From NCBI RefSeq assembly GCF_900626075.1, contig NZ_UYZY01000005.1, positions 1-64,000 on the forward strand: 64,000 bases of DNA, read 5' to 3'. Within the stretch, counting starts at the first letter, position 1; the number at the start of each line of letters is the position of its first letter. The position numbers and the translations under genes are program-made. Below, piece by piece: positions 34,937 to 44,256 of the stretch. Source of the stretch: Clostridium transplantifaecale. Its GTDB lineage: Bacteria > Bacillota > Clostridia > Lachnospirales > Lachnospiraceae. The notes beneath the pieces were generated by a model that worked only from the letters and a program-made list of their open reading frames with translations, had not been told where the DNA came from and did no database searches.

Positions 34937-36601
34937 ATGGGGAAATTTGTTTTAGGATTTGATTTTGGAACCCTGTCGTGCAGGGGAGTGGCCTTAAGGC
35001 TCGAGGATGGACGGCTGATGGCTTCGGCCGAGAGCCGCTATAAAAACGGGGTGATTTCCGGCATGATGCACCATAAACCGATTCCGCTTCCGGATGAATG
35101 GTTTTTGCAGGATCCGGATGACTGGATCGAGAGCATGTGCGCCGTAACGGCCCGGCTGCTCGGAGATTCCGGGATAAATCCGGAGGATGTTGCCGGCATC
35201 GGGACTGATTTTACAAGCTGCACTATGGTGCCCCTGTACCGCGACGGTCTTCCTGTATGTAAGGATCCCAGCCTGCGGGACTGTCCCAATGCATGGCCCA
35301 AGCTGTGGAAACATCACGGGGCGCAGCAATATGCGGAGGAGATAGAAAACTATGCCAGGGAGCATACGACATGGCTGAAAGAATATTTCGGCAGCTCCGT
35401 CTCATCGGAATGGATGTTCCCAAAGATTATGCAGGTAGCCAGGGAAAACCCTGAGATATACCGGAAAACCGATTTGTTTATGGAGGCCGTGGACTGGATT
35501 GTCTATTGGCTGACCGGGAACCTTAAGAGAACAGGAGGCGTTCTGGGGGTGAACGCGTTCTGGATTAAGGGCAGGGGATACCCGGACAGGGACTTCTTAA
35601 GGGCTCTCGATCCGGAAATGGAAGACTTAACGGAAACAAAATTTGCAGGTGATATCATCGATGTCGGCGACTGCGCCGGTTTCCTCAGGGAGGAAGCGGC
35701 AAAGATGCTGGGGCTTACGGTGAAAACGGCCGTAGCGGCCGGACACAGCGACGGGGCTGTGGCGGGATGCGGGGCGGGAGTTACGGAGAGCGGAAGTATG
35801 ATGCTTGTAATGGGAACCTCCACCTGCCATCAGATGATGTACCGGGAGTTCTGCTCATTCGACGGACTTTGCTCGGTGGCGGCGGACGGAATGGTTCCGG
35901 GGCTTTACGGATATGAGTCGGGACAGCCGGCCACGGGAGATTTGTTCCAGTGGTTTGCCGAAACTTGCGTCCCTCAGGAATATTATGAGAAAGCCCAGGA
36001 AGAAGGAAAGAGCATACTGGCCTATCTGGGTGCGCTTGCAAAAAAGCTGGAACCGGGGGAGAGCGGCCTTGTGGCTCTGGACTGGTTTAACGGGAACCGG
36101 AGTGTCCTGTCCAACTACAACTTATCGGGAGCCGTCATCGGCCTTACCCTGCAAACCAGAACAGAAGAAATCTACAGGGCTCTTGTGGAGGCCAATGTAT
36201 TCGGCTCCAGGAGAATCCTTGAAAATTACAGAGACAACGGCGTTCCGATAAAAGCGGTTTATGCGGTGGGCGGAATAGCAGGAAAAAGCCCGTGGATTAT
36301 GCAGATGTGCGCGGACGTGTTCGGCCAGGAGGTGATTGTTCCACAGATTGATAATGTGCCGGCCAGAGGCGCAGCCGCCTGTGCGGCTGTGGCACTTGGA
36401 AAAGTATACGGATATCCGGGATGCGCAGACTTTTCCGAAGCTTCAAAACGCCTGATTCCGCCGGAGACAGTGATTTATACGCCGGACGGCCGGAAAAAAG
36501 AGCGGTACGATGAATTATACGGTTATTACAGGAAATTGCATGATATGTTCGGCAGCGATGATTCCTTTATGAAGGGGTTAAGGAATATCGGGCGGAGATA
36601 A
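34937..36601 (+). CDS. FGGY-family carbohydrate kinase (ribulokinase-like)
   Basis: A 554-residue kinase. The N-terminal phosphate-binding motif is VLGFDFGTLSCRGVALRL, and the length and DEWFLQDPDDWIESM segment resemble ribulokinase (AraB). The middle carries AAGHSDGAVAGCGAG and the C-terminal ATPase half VYAVGGIAGKSPWIMQMCADVFGQEV. It phosphorylates a sugar or polyol using ATP in the cytoplasm. GGAGAG precedes the start. It lies between the NagB-like gene and the transporter, so it probably phosphorylates the imported sugar. Confidence 0.87.
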   Translation: MGKFVLGFDFGTLSCRGVALRLEDGRLMASAESRYKNGVISGMMHHKPIPLPDEWFLQDPDDWIESMCAVTARLLGDSGINPEDVAGIGTDFTSCTMVPLYRDGLPVCKDPSLRDCPNAWPKLWKHHGAQQYAEEIENYAREHTTWLKEYFGSSVSSEWMFPKIMQVARENPEIYRKTDLFMEAVDWIVYWLTGNLKRTGGVLGVNAFWIKGRGYPDRDFLRALDPEMEDLTETKFAGDIIDVGDCAGFLREEAAKMLGLTVKTAVAAGHSDGAVAGCGAGVTESGSMMLVMGTSTCHQMMYREFCSFDGLCSVAADGMVPGLYGYESGQPATGDLFQWFAETCVPQEYYEKAQEEGKSILAYLGALAKKLEPGESGLVALDWFNGNRSVLSNYNLSGAVIGLTLQTRTEEIYRALVEANVFGSRRILENYRDNGVPIKAVYAVGGIAGKSPWIMQMCADVFGQEVIVPQIDNVPARGAAACAAVALGKVYGYPGCADFSEASKRLIPPETVIYTPDGRKKERYDELYGYYRKLHDMFGSDDSFMKGLRNIGRR

Positions 36602-36730
36602 TCTGCCGTGGTTTTATGTAACGGCGGGGCATCGGAAGGGGTGCCGTCAGGGGATTAAGTTTCAGTTTCCGGAAACGCCGTAACGGCAGAGGAAGGGGCT
36701 GCAGCAATAAAATGTAGAAGGAGGAACTAT

Positions 36731-37822
36731 ATGAAAAAAAGGTTACTATCGGCAGTAATGATCATTTCTATGGCAGCGGTGTCACTGGCCGGCTGCGGAG
36801 GTTCGGGGGCCTCAGAGACGAAGGCGGCCCAGGAAGCCGCGGGAACAGCGGAGGCAGGGGAACAGGCCGATGCAGGCGCGGAGAAGACCGGAGCTGAAGA
36901 GGGCAAGAGTTACACGATTGCCACAGTAGTAAAGGACATGTCGGATCCGTGGTGTCTACGCCACCAGGAGGGCGTGGATGAATACGCCAAGGCGACGGGA
37001 CATAACTGCTATGTAAAGGGACCGTCAAAAACGGATTCCGCAGAGCAGATCCAGGTAATTGAAACACTGATAGAACAGGATATCGACGCAATCTGCGTGG
37101 TTCCGATCGATCCGGAGGCGTGTAAACCAGCCTTGGCTAAGGCGCGGGAGAAAGGAATCGTGGTAATTACCCACGAGGCGGAAGGATTTGACGAGTGCGA
37201 CTACGATCTGGAAGCATTTAACAACACCGAGTACGGCGAGGCCATGATGGACGAACTGGCAAAGGCCATGGGAGAAGAAGGCCAGTATGTCACAATGGTG
37301 GCATTTTTATCTTCCACATCCCACAACCAGTGGATGGATGCGGCAGTAGCACACCAGAAAGCTAATTATCCGAACATGGAGCTGATTCCCGAGGAGAGAA
37401 TCGAGTGTGAAGACAATATGGATATGGCTTACAACAAATCAAAAGAGATTATCAAAAAATATCCGGAAATCAAAGGGTTTATCGGCGCATCCAGCTATGA
37501 CCCGCCGGGAGCTGCAAAAGCCATTGATGAGCTTGGCATGACAGGCAAGATCTTTGCCGTAGGTACAGGTGTTCCGTCCGTTTCAGGCCCTTATCTGGAA
37601 TCCGGCTCCAACCCATGCGTACTCTGCTGGGATCCGGCATTATCGGGTGAAGCGATGTGCGAGCTGGCCGTTATGGTCCTGAATGGGGAAAAAGACAAGA
37701 TCGCCACAGGGTTCGATCTGGGAATTGACGGATATGGCAGCATCAACGTAAACGGAACCGACATAAGCGGCAGTGCAATCCTTACAATTAATAAAGATAA
37801 TATGGGTGATTACCAATTCTAG
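36731..37822 (+). CDS. Sugar ABC transporter substrate-binding lipoprotein (RhaS/LsrB-like, PBP1 fold)
   Basis: A 363-residue lipoprotein with lipobox LAGC and lipidated Cys22, then an Ala/Glu-rich linker to ~residue 55. The periplasmic-binding type 1 fold follows: YTIATVVKDMSDPWCLRHQEGVDEYAK, IDAICVVPIDPEACKPALAKAREKGIVVITHEAEG, KGFIGASSYDPPGAAKAIDELG. This pattern is closest to rhamnose, AI-2 and related binding proteins. AGAAGGAGG precedes the start. It sits upstream of the matching ATPase and two permeases. Confidence 0.9.
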   Translation: MKKRLLSAVMIISMAAVSLAGCGGSGASETKAAQEAAGTAEAGEQADAGAEKTGAEEGKSYTIATVVKDMSDPWCLRHQEGVDEYAKATGHNCYVKGPSKTDSAEQIQVIETLIEQDIDAICVVPIDPEACKPALAKAREKGIVVITHEAEGFDECDYDLEAFNNTEYGEAMMDELAKAMGEEGQYVTMVAFLSSTSHNQWMDAAVAHQKANYPNMELIPEERIECEDNMDMAYNKSKEIIKKYPEIKGFIGASSYDPPGAAKAIDELGMTGKIFAVGTGVPSVSGPYLESGSNPCVLCWDPALSGEAMCELAVMVLNGEKDKIATGFDLGIDGYGSINVNGTDISGSAILTINKDNMGDYQF

Positions 37823-37941
37823 AGCAGTTACTGTTCATACCCCGCTGAATTAAGCGCACTGCCGACAACGGCGCGCCGCGGGACGCATCCTGCGTGAACG
37901 GTAACCTGGAGCATGCTTCTTATGGTAGTTTGCAGAAATTT

Positions 37942-37977
37942 ATGCTTGCGTATCCGAAGAGTTGGATACGCAAGCAT
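37942..37977 (+). terminator. Strong hairpin between binding-protein and ATPase genes
   Basis: A perfect 14-bp stem ATGCTTGCGTATCC/GGATACGCAAGCAT with an 8-base loop, followed only by a weak T stretch. In ABC operons such hairpins usually cause partial termination or protect the 3' end of the binding-protein mRNA, giving an excess of that protein. Confidence 0.65.
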
Positions 37978-38029
37978 TATTGATTGAGTGCCGGACATAA
38001 TTGAATGGCGAACAGGGGCAGGTGGCAAG

Positions 38030-39544
38030 ATGAATGATATATTATTGGAAGTAAAAGAGATATCAAAACATTTCGGGGGAGTTAAGGCTCTCGATAAGGT
38101 AAATATGGTGATCAGAAAGGGAGAAATCCATTGCCTGGTGGGGGAAAACGGCTGTGGAAAATCTACGCTGATCAAGATTATATCCGGGTTTTATAAACCG
38201 GACGGAGGAGAAATCGTATACGATGGAACGAGCTATCAGAGCCTAGGAATCAATCAGTCCATCCAGCTCGGAATCCAGGTCATATATCAGGACATGTCCA
38301 TTTTCCCGAACCTTACGGCGGCTGAAAATATTGCTCTGAATTATGAGCTTTATAATAAGAAGAAATTTGTAAACTGGAAGAACGTCTATGAGGTGGCCAG
38401 GAAATCCCTGGATCACATCGGCATTGATATTCCTCTGGATGCGACGGTAGGAGCGCTGTCTATCGCGGATAAGCAGCTGATCGCGATTGCCAGGTCGATT
38501 TTACATAATTCCAGGCTCATTATTATGGACGAGCCGACCTCAGCCCTTACGCGCAGGGAGGTGGATAAACTGTTCCGGGTTATCAGACAGCTCCAGAACG
38601 AAGGAATCTCCGTATTATTCGTCAGCCATAAGCTGGATGAAGTATTTGAGATTGCCGACCATTTTACCGTATTCAGGAACGGCAGGCATATTGTATCGGA
38701 TTCGGCGAAAAACATTGACAATGAACAGTTCATTTACTATATGACAGGCAGGAAGATCGAGCAGGACTATTTCGACCCGCAGGATGTGGACAACTCCCGC
38801 AGCCTGTTTAAGGTGGAAAATCTCTGCCTGAAAAACGGCTTTGAAAATATCAGCTTTGAGATCCACCCCGGAGAGATTCTTGGAATTACGGGACTTCTCG
38901 GCTCGGGAAGGACGGAGCTTGCAAAGGCGCTGTTCGGCCTCTATCAGGCGGACGGCGGGAAAGTGTTTGTGGACGGCCGCGAGGTGCAGATAAAATCGCC
39001 GATGGACGCGCTTCGCCTGAAGATTGCCTATGTGCCGGAGGATCGTCTTACCGAGGGGCTGTTTCTGACGCAGTCCATTGAAAACAACATGATTGTGTCC
39101 AACATCGACCGCCTGAAAAAGAAAAACAGGACCGTGGATTTCGACAGGGGCCATGCGGATTCAAAAGAGTGGGTCAGAAACCTTGGAATCAAATTAAATG
39201 AACTGAAAGACGGGATCCAGACGCTTTCAGGAGGAAACCAGCAGAAGGTGGTTCTGGGGAAATGGCTGGAAACCGAGCCGAAGGTGCTGATACTCAACGG
39301 CCCCACGGTCGGAGTCGATATCGGCGCAAAGTACGATATCCACAACTACCTGAGGGCGCTGGCGGAAAAGAAGAACATGGCTATTATCCTGATTTCCGAT
39401 GATATCAGTGAAATACTGATGAACTGTAACCGGATTCTGATTATCAAGAGCGGAAGAATTGTAAGCGAACACAGGAACACGGAGCTTGACGGCAGTAAGC
39501 TTCAGGCCCTTATCACAGAAGGAAAGGAGACGGAAGCGGTATGA
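38030..39544 (+). CDS. Sugar ABC transporter ATP-binding protein (RbsA/MglA-like, two ATPase domains)
   Basis: A 504-residue protein with duplicated ABC domains. The first has Walker A GENGCGKST, a divergent signature ALSIADKQLIAIARSI and Walker B LIIMDEPTSAL. The second has a degenerate Walker A GLLGSGRTEL and signature LSGGNQQKVVLGKWL, as usual in RbsA-type proteins. The start at 38030 follows AGGGGCAGGTGG; an upstream in-frame start at 37988 has no ribosome site. It powers uptake with the two following permeases. Confidence 0.95.
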   Translation: MNDILLEVKEISKHFGGVKALDKVNMVIRKGEIHCLVGENGCGKSTLIKIISGFYKPDGGEIVYDGTSYQSLGINQSIQLGIQVIYQDMSIFPNLTAAENIALNYELYNKKKFVNWKNVYEVARKSLDHIGIDIPLDATVGALSIADKQLIAIARSILHNSRLIIMDEPTSALTRREVDKLFRVIRQLQNEGISVLFVSHKLDEVFEIADHFTVFRNGRHIVSDSAKNIDNEQFIYYMTGRKIEQDYFDPQDVDNSRSLFKVENLCLKNGFENISFEIHPGEILGITGLLGSGRTELAKALFGLYQADGGKVFVDGREVQIKSPMDALRLKIAYVPEDRLTEGLFLTQSIENNMIVSNIDRLKKKNRTVDFDRGHADSKEWVRNLGIKLNELKDGIQTLSGGNQQKVVLGKWLETEPKVLILNGPTVGVDIGAKYDIHNYLRALAEKKNMAIILISDDISEILMNCNRILIIKSGRIVSEHRNTELDGSKLQALITEGKETEAV

Positions 39545-40584
39545 GCATAAAAAAACTACTGAAGAAAAATGAGTTCTATGTCATTCTCATCATTGCCGCC
39601 CTGTCCCTGGTGATCCAGATGAAAAGCGGGCAGTTCTTTACGGCAAATAATATTGTGGACCTTGTAAGGAGCCTGATCGTTCCAGGCATGATGGCGGCGG
39701 GCCTGTTCATGGTCATTGCATCCGGCAATATCGACGTATCCTTTCCCTATACCGCCATGCTGTGCATGTTTGCAGTGACGAAATGGTTCCAGGTGACGGG
39801 CTATGACGGTCCTGTTATTCTCGGATTCGTGGTGGCGGGGCTCATCGGGGCCTTTCTTGGCCTGATTAACGGGGTTTTGGCTGCATGGCTGAAACTGCCG
39901 ACCCTAATCATCACACTAGGTACATGTTCCATCTATCTGGGATTTACCCAGGGCGTGCTTAAAAGCAGTGTTATCTCGGCGCTTCCGGCTCCCCTATCCG
40001 GGATGGCGGCGGCCAACCTCTTCTCGGTCCGCAGCGTAACGACGGGACTTGGAAGTTCCATGCCGGTCAGTATCTTTATTCTGGCAGTCGTGCTTCTTTT
40101 GGTCGGTTTTATCATGAAATACACGATGCTAGGCAGAGGAATTTATGCTGTGGGAGGCGATCAGGTGGCGGCGGAACGCGCCGGGTTTCCGGTTGCCGGC
40201 ATCAGGATTTTTGTATTTACCTTTATGGGATTCATCGGAGGAATCACGGGGCTGACCCAGGTCACATTATCGGGCATGTGCCAGATTAACTTCTTTGACG
40301 GGTACGAGATGACAATCATTGCGGCCGTTGTGCTGGGAGGCGCCAGCATTGCCGGAGGCTCCGGAAGCGTATTCGGAACCTTCCTGGGAGTGCTCCTGAT
40401 GAAGCTGATTTCCAACAACCTGATCCTTCTGGGGATTCCGACCAACTGGACCAAACTGATGACGGGCGTGCTGATTATAGCGGGTGTCTGCGCCTCAGCC
40501 TACAAAATGGTTGCCGCTGAGCAGAGGGTAACCTCAAACATATTGGAGGGACATAAGGGAGAGGAGGCGAAGGCGCATGAGTAA
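39541..40584 (+). CDS. Sugar ABC transporter permease (RbsC-like) 1
   Basis: A 347-residue membrane protein with eight to ten hydrophobic segments in the RbsC pattern. Family motifs are VIASGNIDVSFPYTAMLCM near residue 60, YAVGGDQVAAERAGFPVAGIRIFVF near 200 and AAVVLGGASIAGGSGSVFGTFLGVLLM near 260. The ATG overlaps the ATPase stop (ATGA). It forms a heterodimer with the next permease. Confidence 0.95.
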   Translation: MSIKKLLKKNEFYVILIIAALSLVIQMKSGQFFTANNIVDLVRSLIVPGMMAAGLFMVIASGNIDVSFPYTAMLCMFAVTKWFQVTGYDGPVILGFVVAGLIGAFLGLINGVLAAWLKLPTLIITLGTCSIYLGFTQGVLKSSVISALPAPLSGMAAANLFSVRSVTTGLGSSMPVSIFILAVVLLLVGFIMKYTMLGRGIYAVGGDQVAAERAGFPVAGIRIFVFTFMGFIGGITGLTQVTLSGMCQINFFDGYEMTIIAAVVLGGASIAGGSGSVFGTFLGVLLMKLISNNLILLGIPTNWTKLMTGVLIIAGVCASAYKMVAAEQRVTSNILEGHKGEEAKAHE

Positions 40585-41617
40585 CAGCGGTTTAAATGAT
40601 ACATCAAAAGAAGTGTCAAAGGCGGCACGGAAAGAATTTTACGAGAAAAATGCAAACAACCTGAAGCTGATGGCCATGTTCGTCATCTCCTTTGCCGTTC
40701 TGACCGCAGCAACCGGCGGCCGCTTTTTCTCGGCCGGGCAGATGAAGCTGATTGCCTATCTGTTCCCGGAGATGGGGGTTCTCTCCCTGGGAATGATGCT
40801 GGCTATGATCAGCGGCGGCATCGACCTGACGGTTGTAGCGGTGGCTGACCTGTCGGGAATCCTCTGCTGCATGCTGTTAAAGACAATTATGCCGGAAAGC
40901 GCTTCCGTTCCGGTGCAGATTATGGTACTTCTGTTAACCGTGGCGGTCGGTCTTGTAATCGGAGGTCTCTGCGGAATATTTTCCGGGACGCTCATTTCCC
41001 GAATCGGAATACCGGCCATGGTTGCCACCCTGGGAGCCTCCGACATTATACTGGGCCTTGCCGTAGGTATCACCAACGGCTCGTCCATAAAAGAGCTTCC
41101 GCCAATCTTAAACAAGGTGGTCAGCTACCGGCTGTTTGATACGATTCCCGCCTCCACAATAATATTCGCTATCTGCGCGGGCGCCGTGGCGTTTATCCTG
41201 AACAGGACCTCACTGGGTTTTAAGATCTATATGATCGGTTCCAACAAAACCGCCACCAGATATTCGGGGATTGACGACAAGAGAGTGATAACGCTCACCT
41301 ACATGATAAGCGGCATGCTGTCTTCCGTCTCGGGGCTTTTAATGTGCGGCCACTTCAATTCCGCCAGATCGGACTTTGGAAAATCCTATCTGACGCCGGC
41401 AATCCTCATCTGCGTCCTGGCGGGAGTCAGCCCAAACGGAGGAAAAGGGAAGGCCGCCGGGATGGTAATTGCAGTGGTAATCCTGCAGACACTGTCGTCT
41501 GGGTTCTCAATGTTCCAAAATATATCGGACTACTACAAGAACCTGATCTGGGGGCTGGTGCTGATCCTAGTTATGATTATTAATGTGACATCGGAGAGGC
41601 GGAAGGCGAGAAGTTGA
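40577..41617 (+). CDS. Sugar ABC transporter permease (RbsC-like) 2
   Basis: A 346-residue partner permease. It shows MISGGIDLTVVAVADLSGILCC near residue 75, YMIGSNKTATRYSGIDDKRVITLTY near 215 and ILICVLAGVSPNGGKGKAAGMV near 275. It overlaps the first permease by eight bases. Its stop codon abuts the left end of repeat copy L4, so the operon ends at the repeat. Confidence 0.94.
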   Translation: MSNSGLNDTSKEVSKAARKEFYEKNANNLKLMAMFVISFAVLTAATGGRFFSAGQMKLIAYLFPEMGVLSLGMMLAMISGGIDLTVVAVADLSGILCCMLLKTIMPESASVPVQIMVLLLTVAVGLVIGGLCGIFSGTLISRIGIPAMVATLGASDIILGLAVGITNGSSIKELPPILNKVVSYRLFDTIPASTIIFAICAGAVAFILNRTSLGFKIYMIGSNKTATRYSGIDDKRVITLTYMISGMLSSVSGLLMCGHFNSARSDFGKSYLTPAILICVLAGVSPNGGKGKAAGMVIAVVILQTLSSGFSMFQNISDYYKNLIWGLVLILVMIINVTSERRKARS

Positions 41618-41801
41618 TTGAGAAATGAGGACGCCTCTGTAAGGCGGCGGACGGGGGAGTGGGTTGGATGAATGAGACTTCAGTCCCGGCGAATGGTTGG
41701 GGTGAGGGGGAATCCAGGAGAAAAGATTCCTACGGGGACTCGCTCTCGCTTGTGGAGCGCACAGCGGATGCTAAGACGTCAAAGAACGCCGTCTAAGCAC
41801 C

Positions 41802-43393
41802 CAATGTGGTCAACTTAAGAAAAGCTGGGACTTTGCTCCTACCTCTAACGCATTTTTGAAATTTGATTCCTAATGCTACTTTTCTTTCACGCTAAAAAAT
41901 GGTACACTAAATACACAGCTTACGGTATAAGCCTCTTTTCAGGGATTCATTATGTGCGGGATTACATGGTGGTTTTTCTGTTCTTACAGTGCCTATGCCT
42001 AAGCTGTATTCGGGGGCGCTTACTGGTTCGGTTTGGCTGAATCTGTGAGCGCTTTTTCACCGCCTCCTTCACGAACTGGGCCAGAATTACCGGGATGGTT
42101 TCCCCGCCACTCAAAAGACAGGCAAGATGTTTCTTCAGCCGCCCAATTATATAGGCCCGGTTTGCCTGGTATTCATAGTTTCTCTTCTTCTTTTCCTGCC
42201 TGATTTTTTCATCCGCCTCCGATTTTAAGAGGGCACAAAGATTCATGAACAGCAGATGGATAAAAAAATCCTGTTCTACGTTTGTAGGGACCGCCCCACT
42301 GAATTCTTCCAGTTGCAACTGGTTTTTCAGTTCATTATACTTACTTTCAATTTTCCATCGCCTAAAATACAGTTCCTTGAACATGGCGGGTGTCATGGCA
42401 GGATCCATGATATTCGTAACGAAACATTCGTCTGTACCGTCGTCCAACTCCACATGGATCACCCTCACCCGGACGGTTTTTCCATCCTCAATGTAGGACG
42501 GGCAATACTGTGTTATTTCGTCTTTCGAAAAAAGCTGGGTCAAACTCTTCACGGCGCTTTGTATCCGCATGACATAAAAGTAGTTCTCTGTATCAAAATG
42601 CCGGTAGAATTCATAAGAAGGATAGCCCCGGTCGAAAAGGACTACCGTCTTGTCTTTGAGGCCGACCGATTCCAGGCAGGAAAGATGCTCCATTGCCGAA
42701 CGGCGTTCCGCATAGTGGTATGGATGAAGCACACCATCTACAACAATATCTTCCATAACATCATAGAGGATAGAAATGCAGGCCATCGAATCTTCCCGGG
42801 AGTGATACTGGTTCCTGCAAAGGCCAAAGTAGGAGATGTTGTCCTTTGTTTTTGGTACCTGGATACAGGAACCGTCAATGGCAAAGACATGATACCCATT
42901 CCATTTTTTACGGGAAGGGGAGGAAGCATAGAAGGTCTCAACCGAATGTAGGAAGAGGGTTTTAAACAGCAGGGGTTTGAGCTTCAACCTGGCTTTCGAG
43001 AGTGCCTGCTTGGTTAATTCAGGGAAATGGAGTTCTTTCAAATCATCCCTGATATTGGAAAGGTTCAGGTTCATGGAAGCTTTTGAAGTATACAAAAGAA
43101 AGAGAATGACCTGAGAGATGGTAAGCTTCCTTTTTCGAATAAAATGATGCTTTTCGTGAAACTGAGCCAAAAAAGCAGGGGAATAAATGAGAGATTTTAA
43201 TCCTTCCAGAATGTTGCAGCAAATGTGAAGTGGGCTCATAAATATACCTCCGATTAAATGTATTTAAACGGAGAAACGGCAAATTTTACGAAGCTTGTCA
43301 ATTAGCAAAACGCCAGTAATTTGCATGATATTTTGTGCATTTTCACAGTTTATTTTTAAAAAATATCTTTGACTTCTTAAGTTGACCACATTG
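41802..43393 (-). mobile_element. IS4-family insertion sequence, copy 2 (1592 bp)
   Basis: The same element as at 23015-24606, with the same length and terminal inverted repeats. It is flanked by the 11-bp duplication GTCTAAGCACC (41791-41801 and 43394-43404). That target is the exact reverse complement of the target of copy 1, at the equivalent position in the compound repeat, so the two copies sit in opposite orientation relative to the repeat. Confidence 0.95.
41962..43239 (-). CDS. IS4-family transposase
   Basis: A 425-residue intact DDE transposase, the same as the one at 23175 except for one residue (Glu for Gly in SGGETIP, base 42101). All catalytic motifs are present (AIDGSCIQVP, LFDRGYPS and the YREK motif in YFRRWKIESKYNELK). 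Near identity of the copies indicates recent transposition. Confidence 0.95.
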   Translation of the reverse strand: MSPLHICCNILEGLKSLIYSPAFLAQFHEKHHFIRKRKLTISQVILFLLYTSKASMNLNLSNIRDDLKELHFPELTKQALSKARLKLKPLLFKTLFLHSVETFYASSPSRKKWNGYHVFAIDGSCIQVPKTKDNISYFGLCRNQYHSREDSMACISILYDVMEDIVVDGVLHPYHYAERRSAMEHLSCLESVGLKDKTVVLFDRGYPSYEFYRHFDTENYFYVMRIQSAVKSLTQLFSKDEITQYCPSYIEDGKTVRVRVIHVELDDGTDECFVTNIMDPAMTPAMFKELYFRRWKIESKYNELKNQLQLEEFSGAVPTNVEQDFFIHLLFMNLCALLKSEADEKIRQEKKKRNYEYQANRAYIIGRLKKHLACLLSGGETIPVILAQFVKEAVKKRSQIQPNRTSKRPRIQLRHRHCKNRKTTM

Positions 43394-44256
43394 GTCTAAG
43401 CACCGGCGGGCTCCAATGTCCCCTTCGGAATCTTTTCTCCTTCCTTCCCCGGGCAGGTTGTCGACGGGACTGAAGACTCAGCGAAGGTTGTCGCCCCATC
43501 CGTCGGCTTCAGGGGCTGATTGTCTCTTTCGTCAAGTAAGGGCAGGTATTGTCGCGGCCACTATGTTGTCGTGAACCTTTTACCTTAAGAAGGTATTTTG
43601 GGCAGGATTCAGAGAAAAATCCAAAGCTGGATTTAATGATGAATTATAAAATTCGATGGATATTTAAGGATAGGTCAGGCGTCAAAGTTCAGATTCATCA
43701 ATTGGATACCATCAAATTGGATACCATACAGGAAAATCACTTGACAATATAGGGAGGAATTCTCCTAAAATTCGGGGACACGTAGTGGCAGCGACAGTAC
43801 CTCCCCCCTTGAAGGAAGAAGAACAATTCAGCGGCCGCAGGCCGGGGTACGGGATGGCGACAACCTTCGCGTCTTCAGTCCCGGGTCATAACCTTCCCGT
43901 GGGGAATCCGGGAGAAAAAGATTCCGGAGGGAACCTGGGAGTTCATCGGCACTTACCGAGGTTTTTTCGAGGTTAGTGTCCGTTATGTACTCCAAAGAGC
44001 GCAAGCGTTTCCCGCAGGAACTTTTTCTGCCCGGATTCTCCACCCGCGACAACCTAACGCCCGGGACTGAAGACTCATCCCTCCCCTCTCACCATTCCAA
44101 ACTCCGACCGTCCCGGCGCCGTTCTCCTTCCTCAACCAAATCCCCATCTTGCATCCGTCCGCAAATTGTTGTAGGATAGTATCATCAGCCGTATCCGTTC
44201 AGCAGGCGCTGAACTATTATCATCGGTCTATTTTACACAGGAAAAGGGGAAAACAC

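Larger units (their letters stand above)
41612..44145. repeat. Compound intergenic repeat, copy L4 (split by IS)
   Basis: About 0.93 kb once the IS and one target duplication are removed. It is in the same orientation as L3 and the reverse of L2. The spacer between its two modules (~43560-43770) matches the reverse complement of the L2 spacer (shared CTTTTACCTTA, GAAGGTATTT, GGATTCAGAGAAAA, ATAGGTCAGG), which shows that the whole ~1 kb unit is one repeat. Its right end is CTCAACCAAATCCCC. No gene is credible inside. Confidence 0.78.

Noticed and set aside
23015..43393. Composite transposon formed by the two IS copies
   Set aside because: Each IS has its own 11-bp target duplication, showing two separate insertions rather than mobilisation of the whole block.
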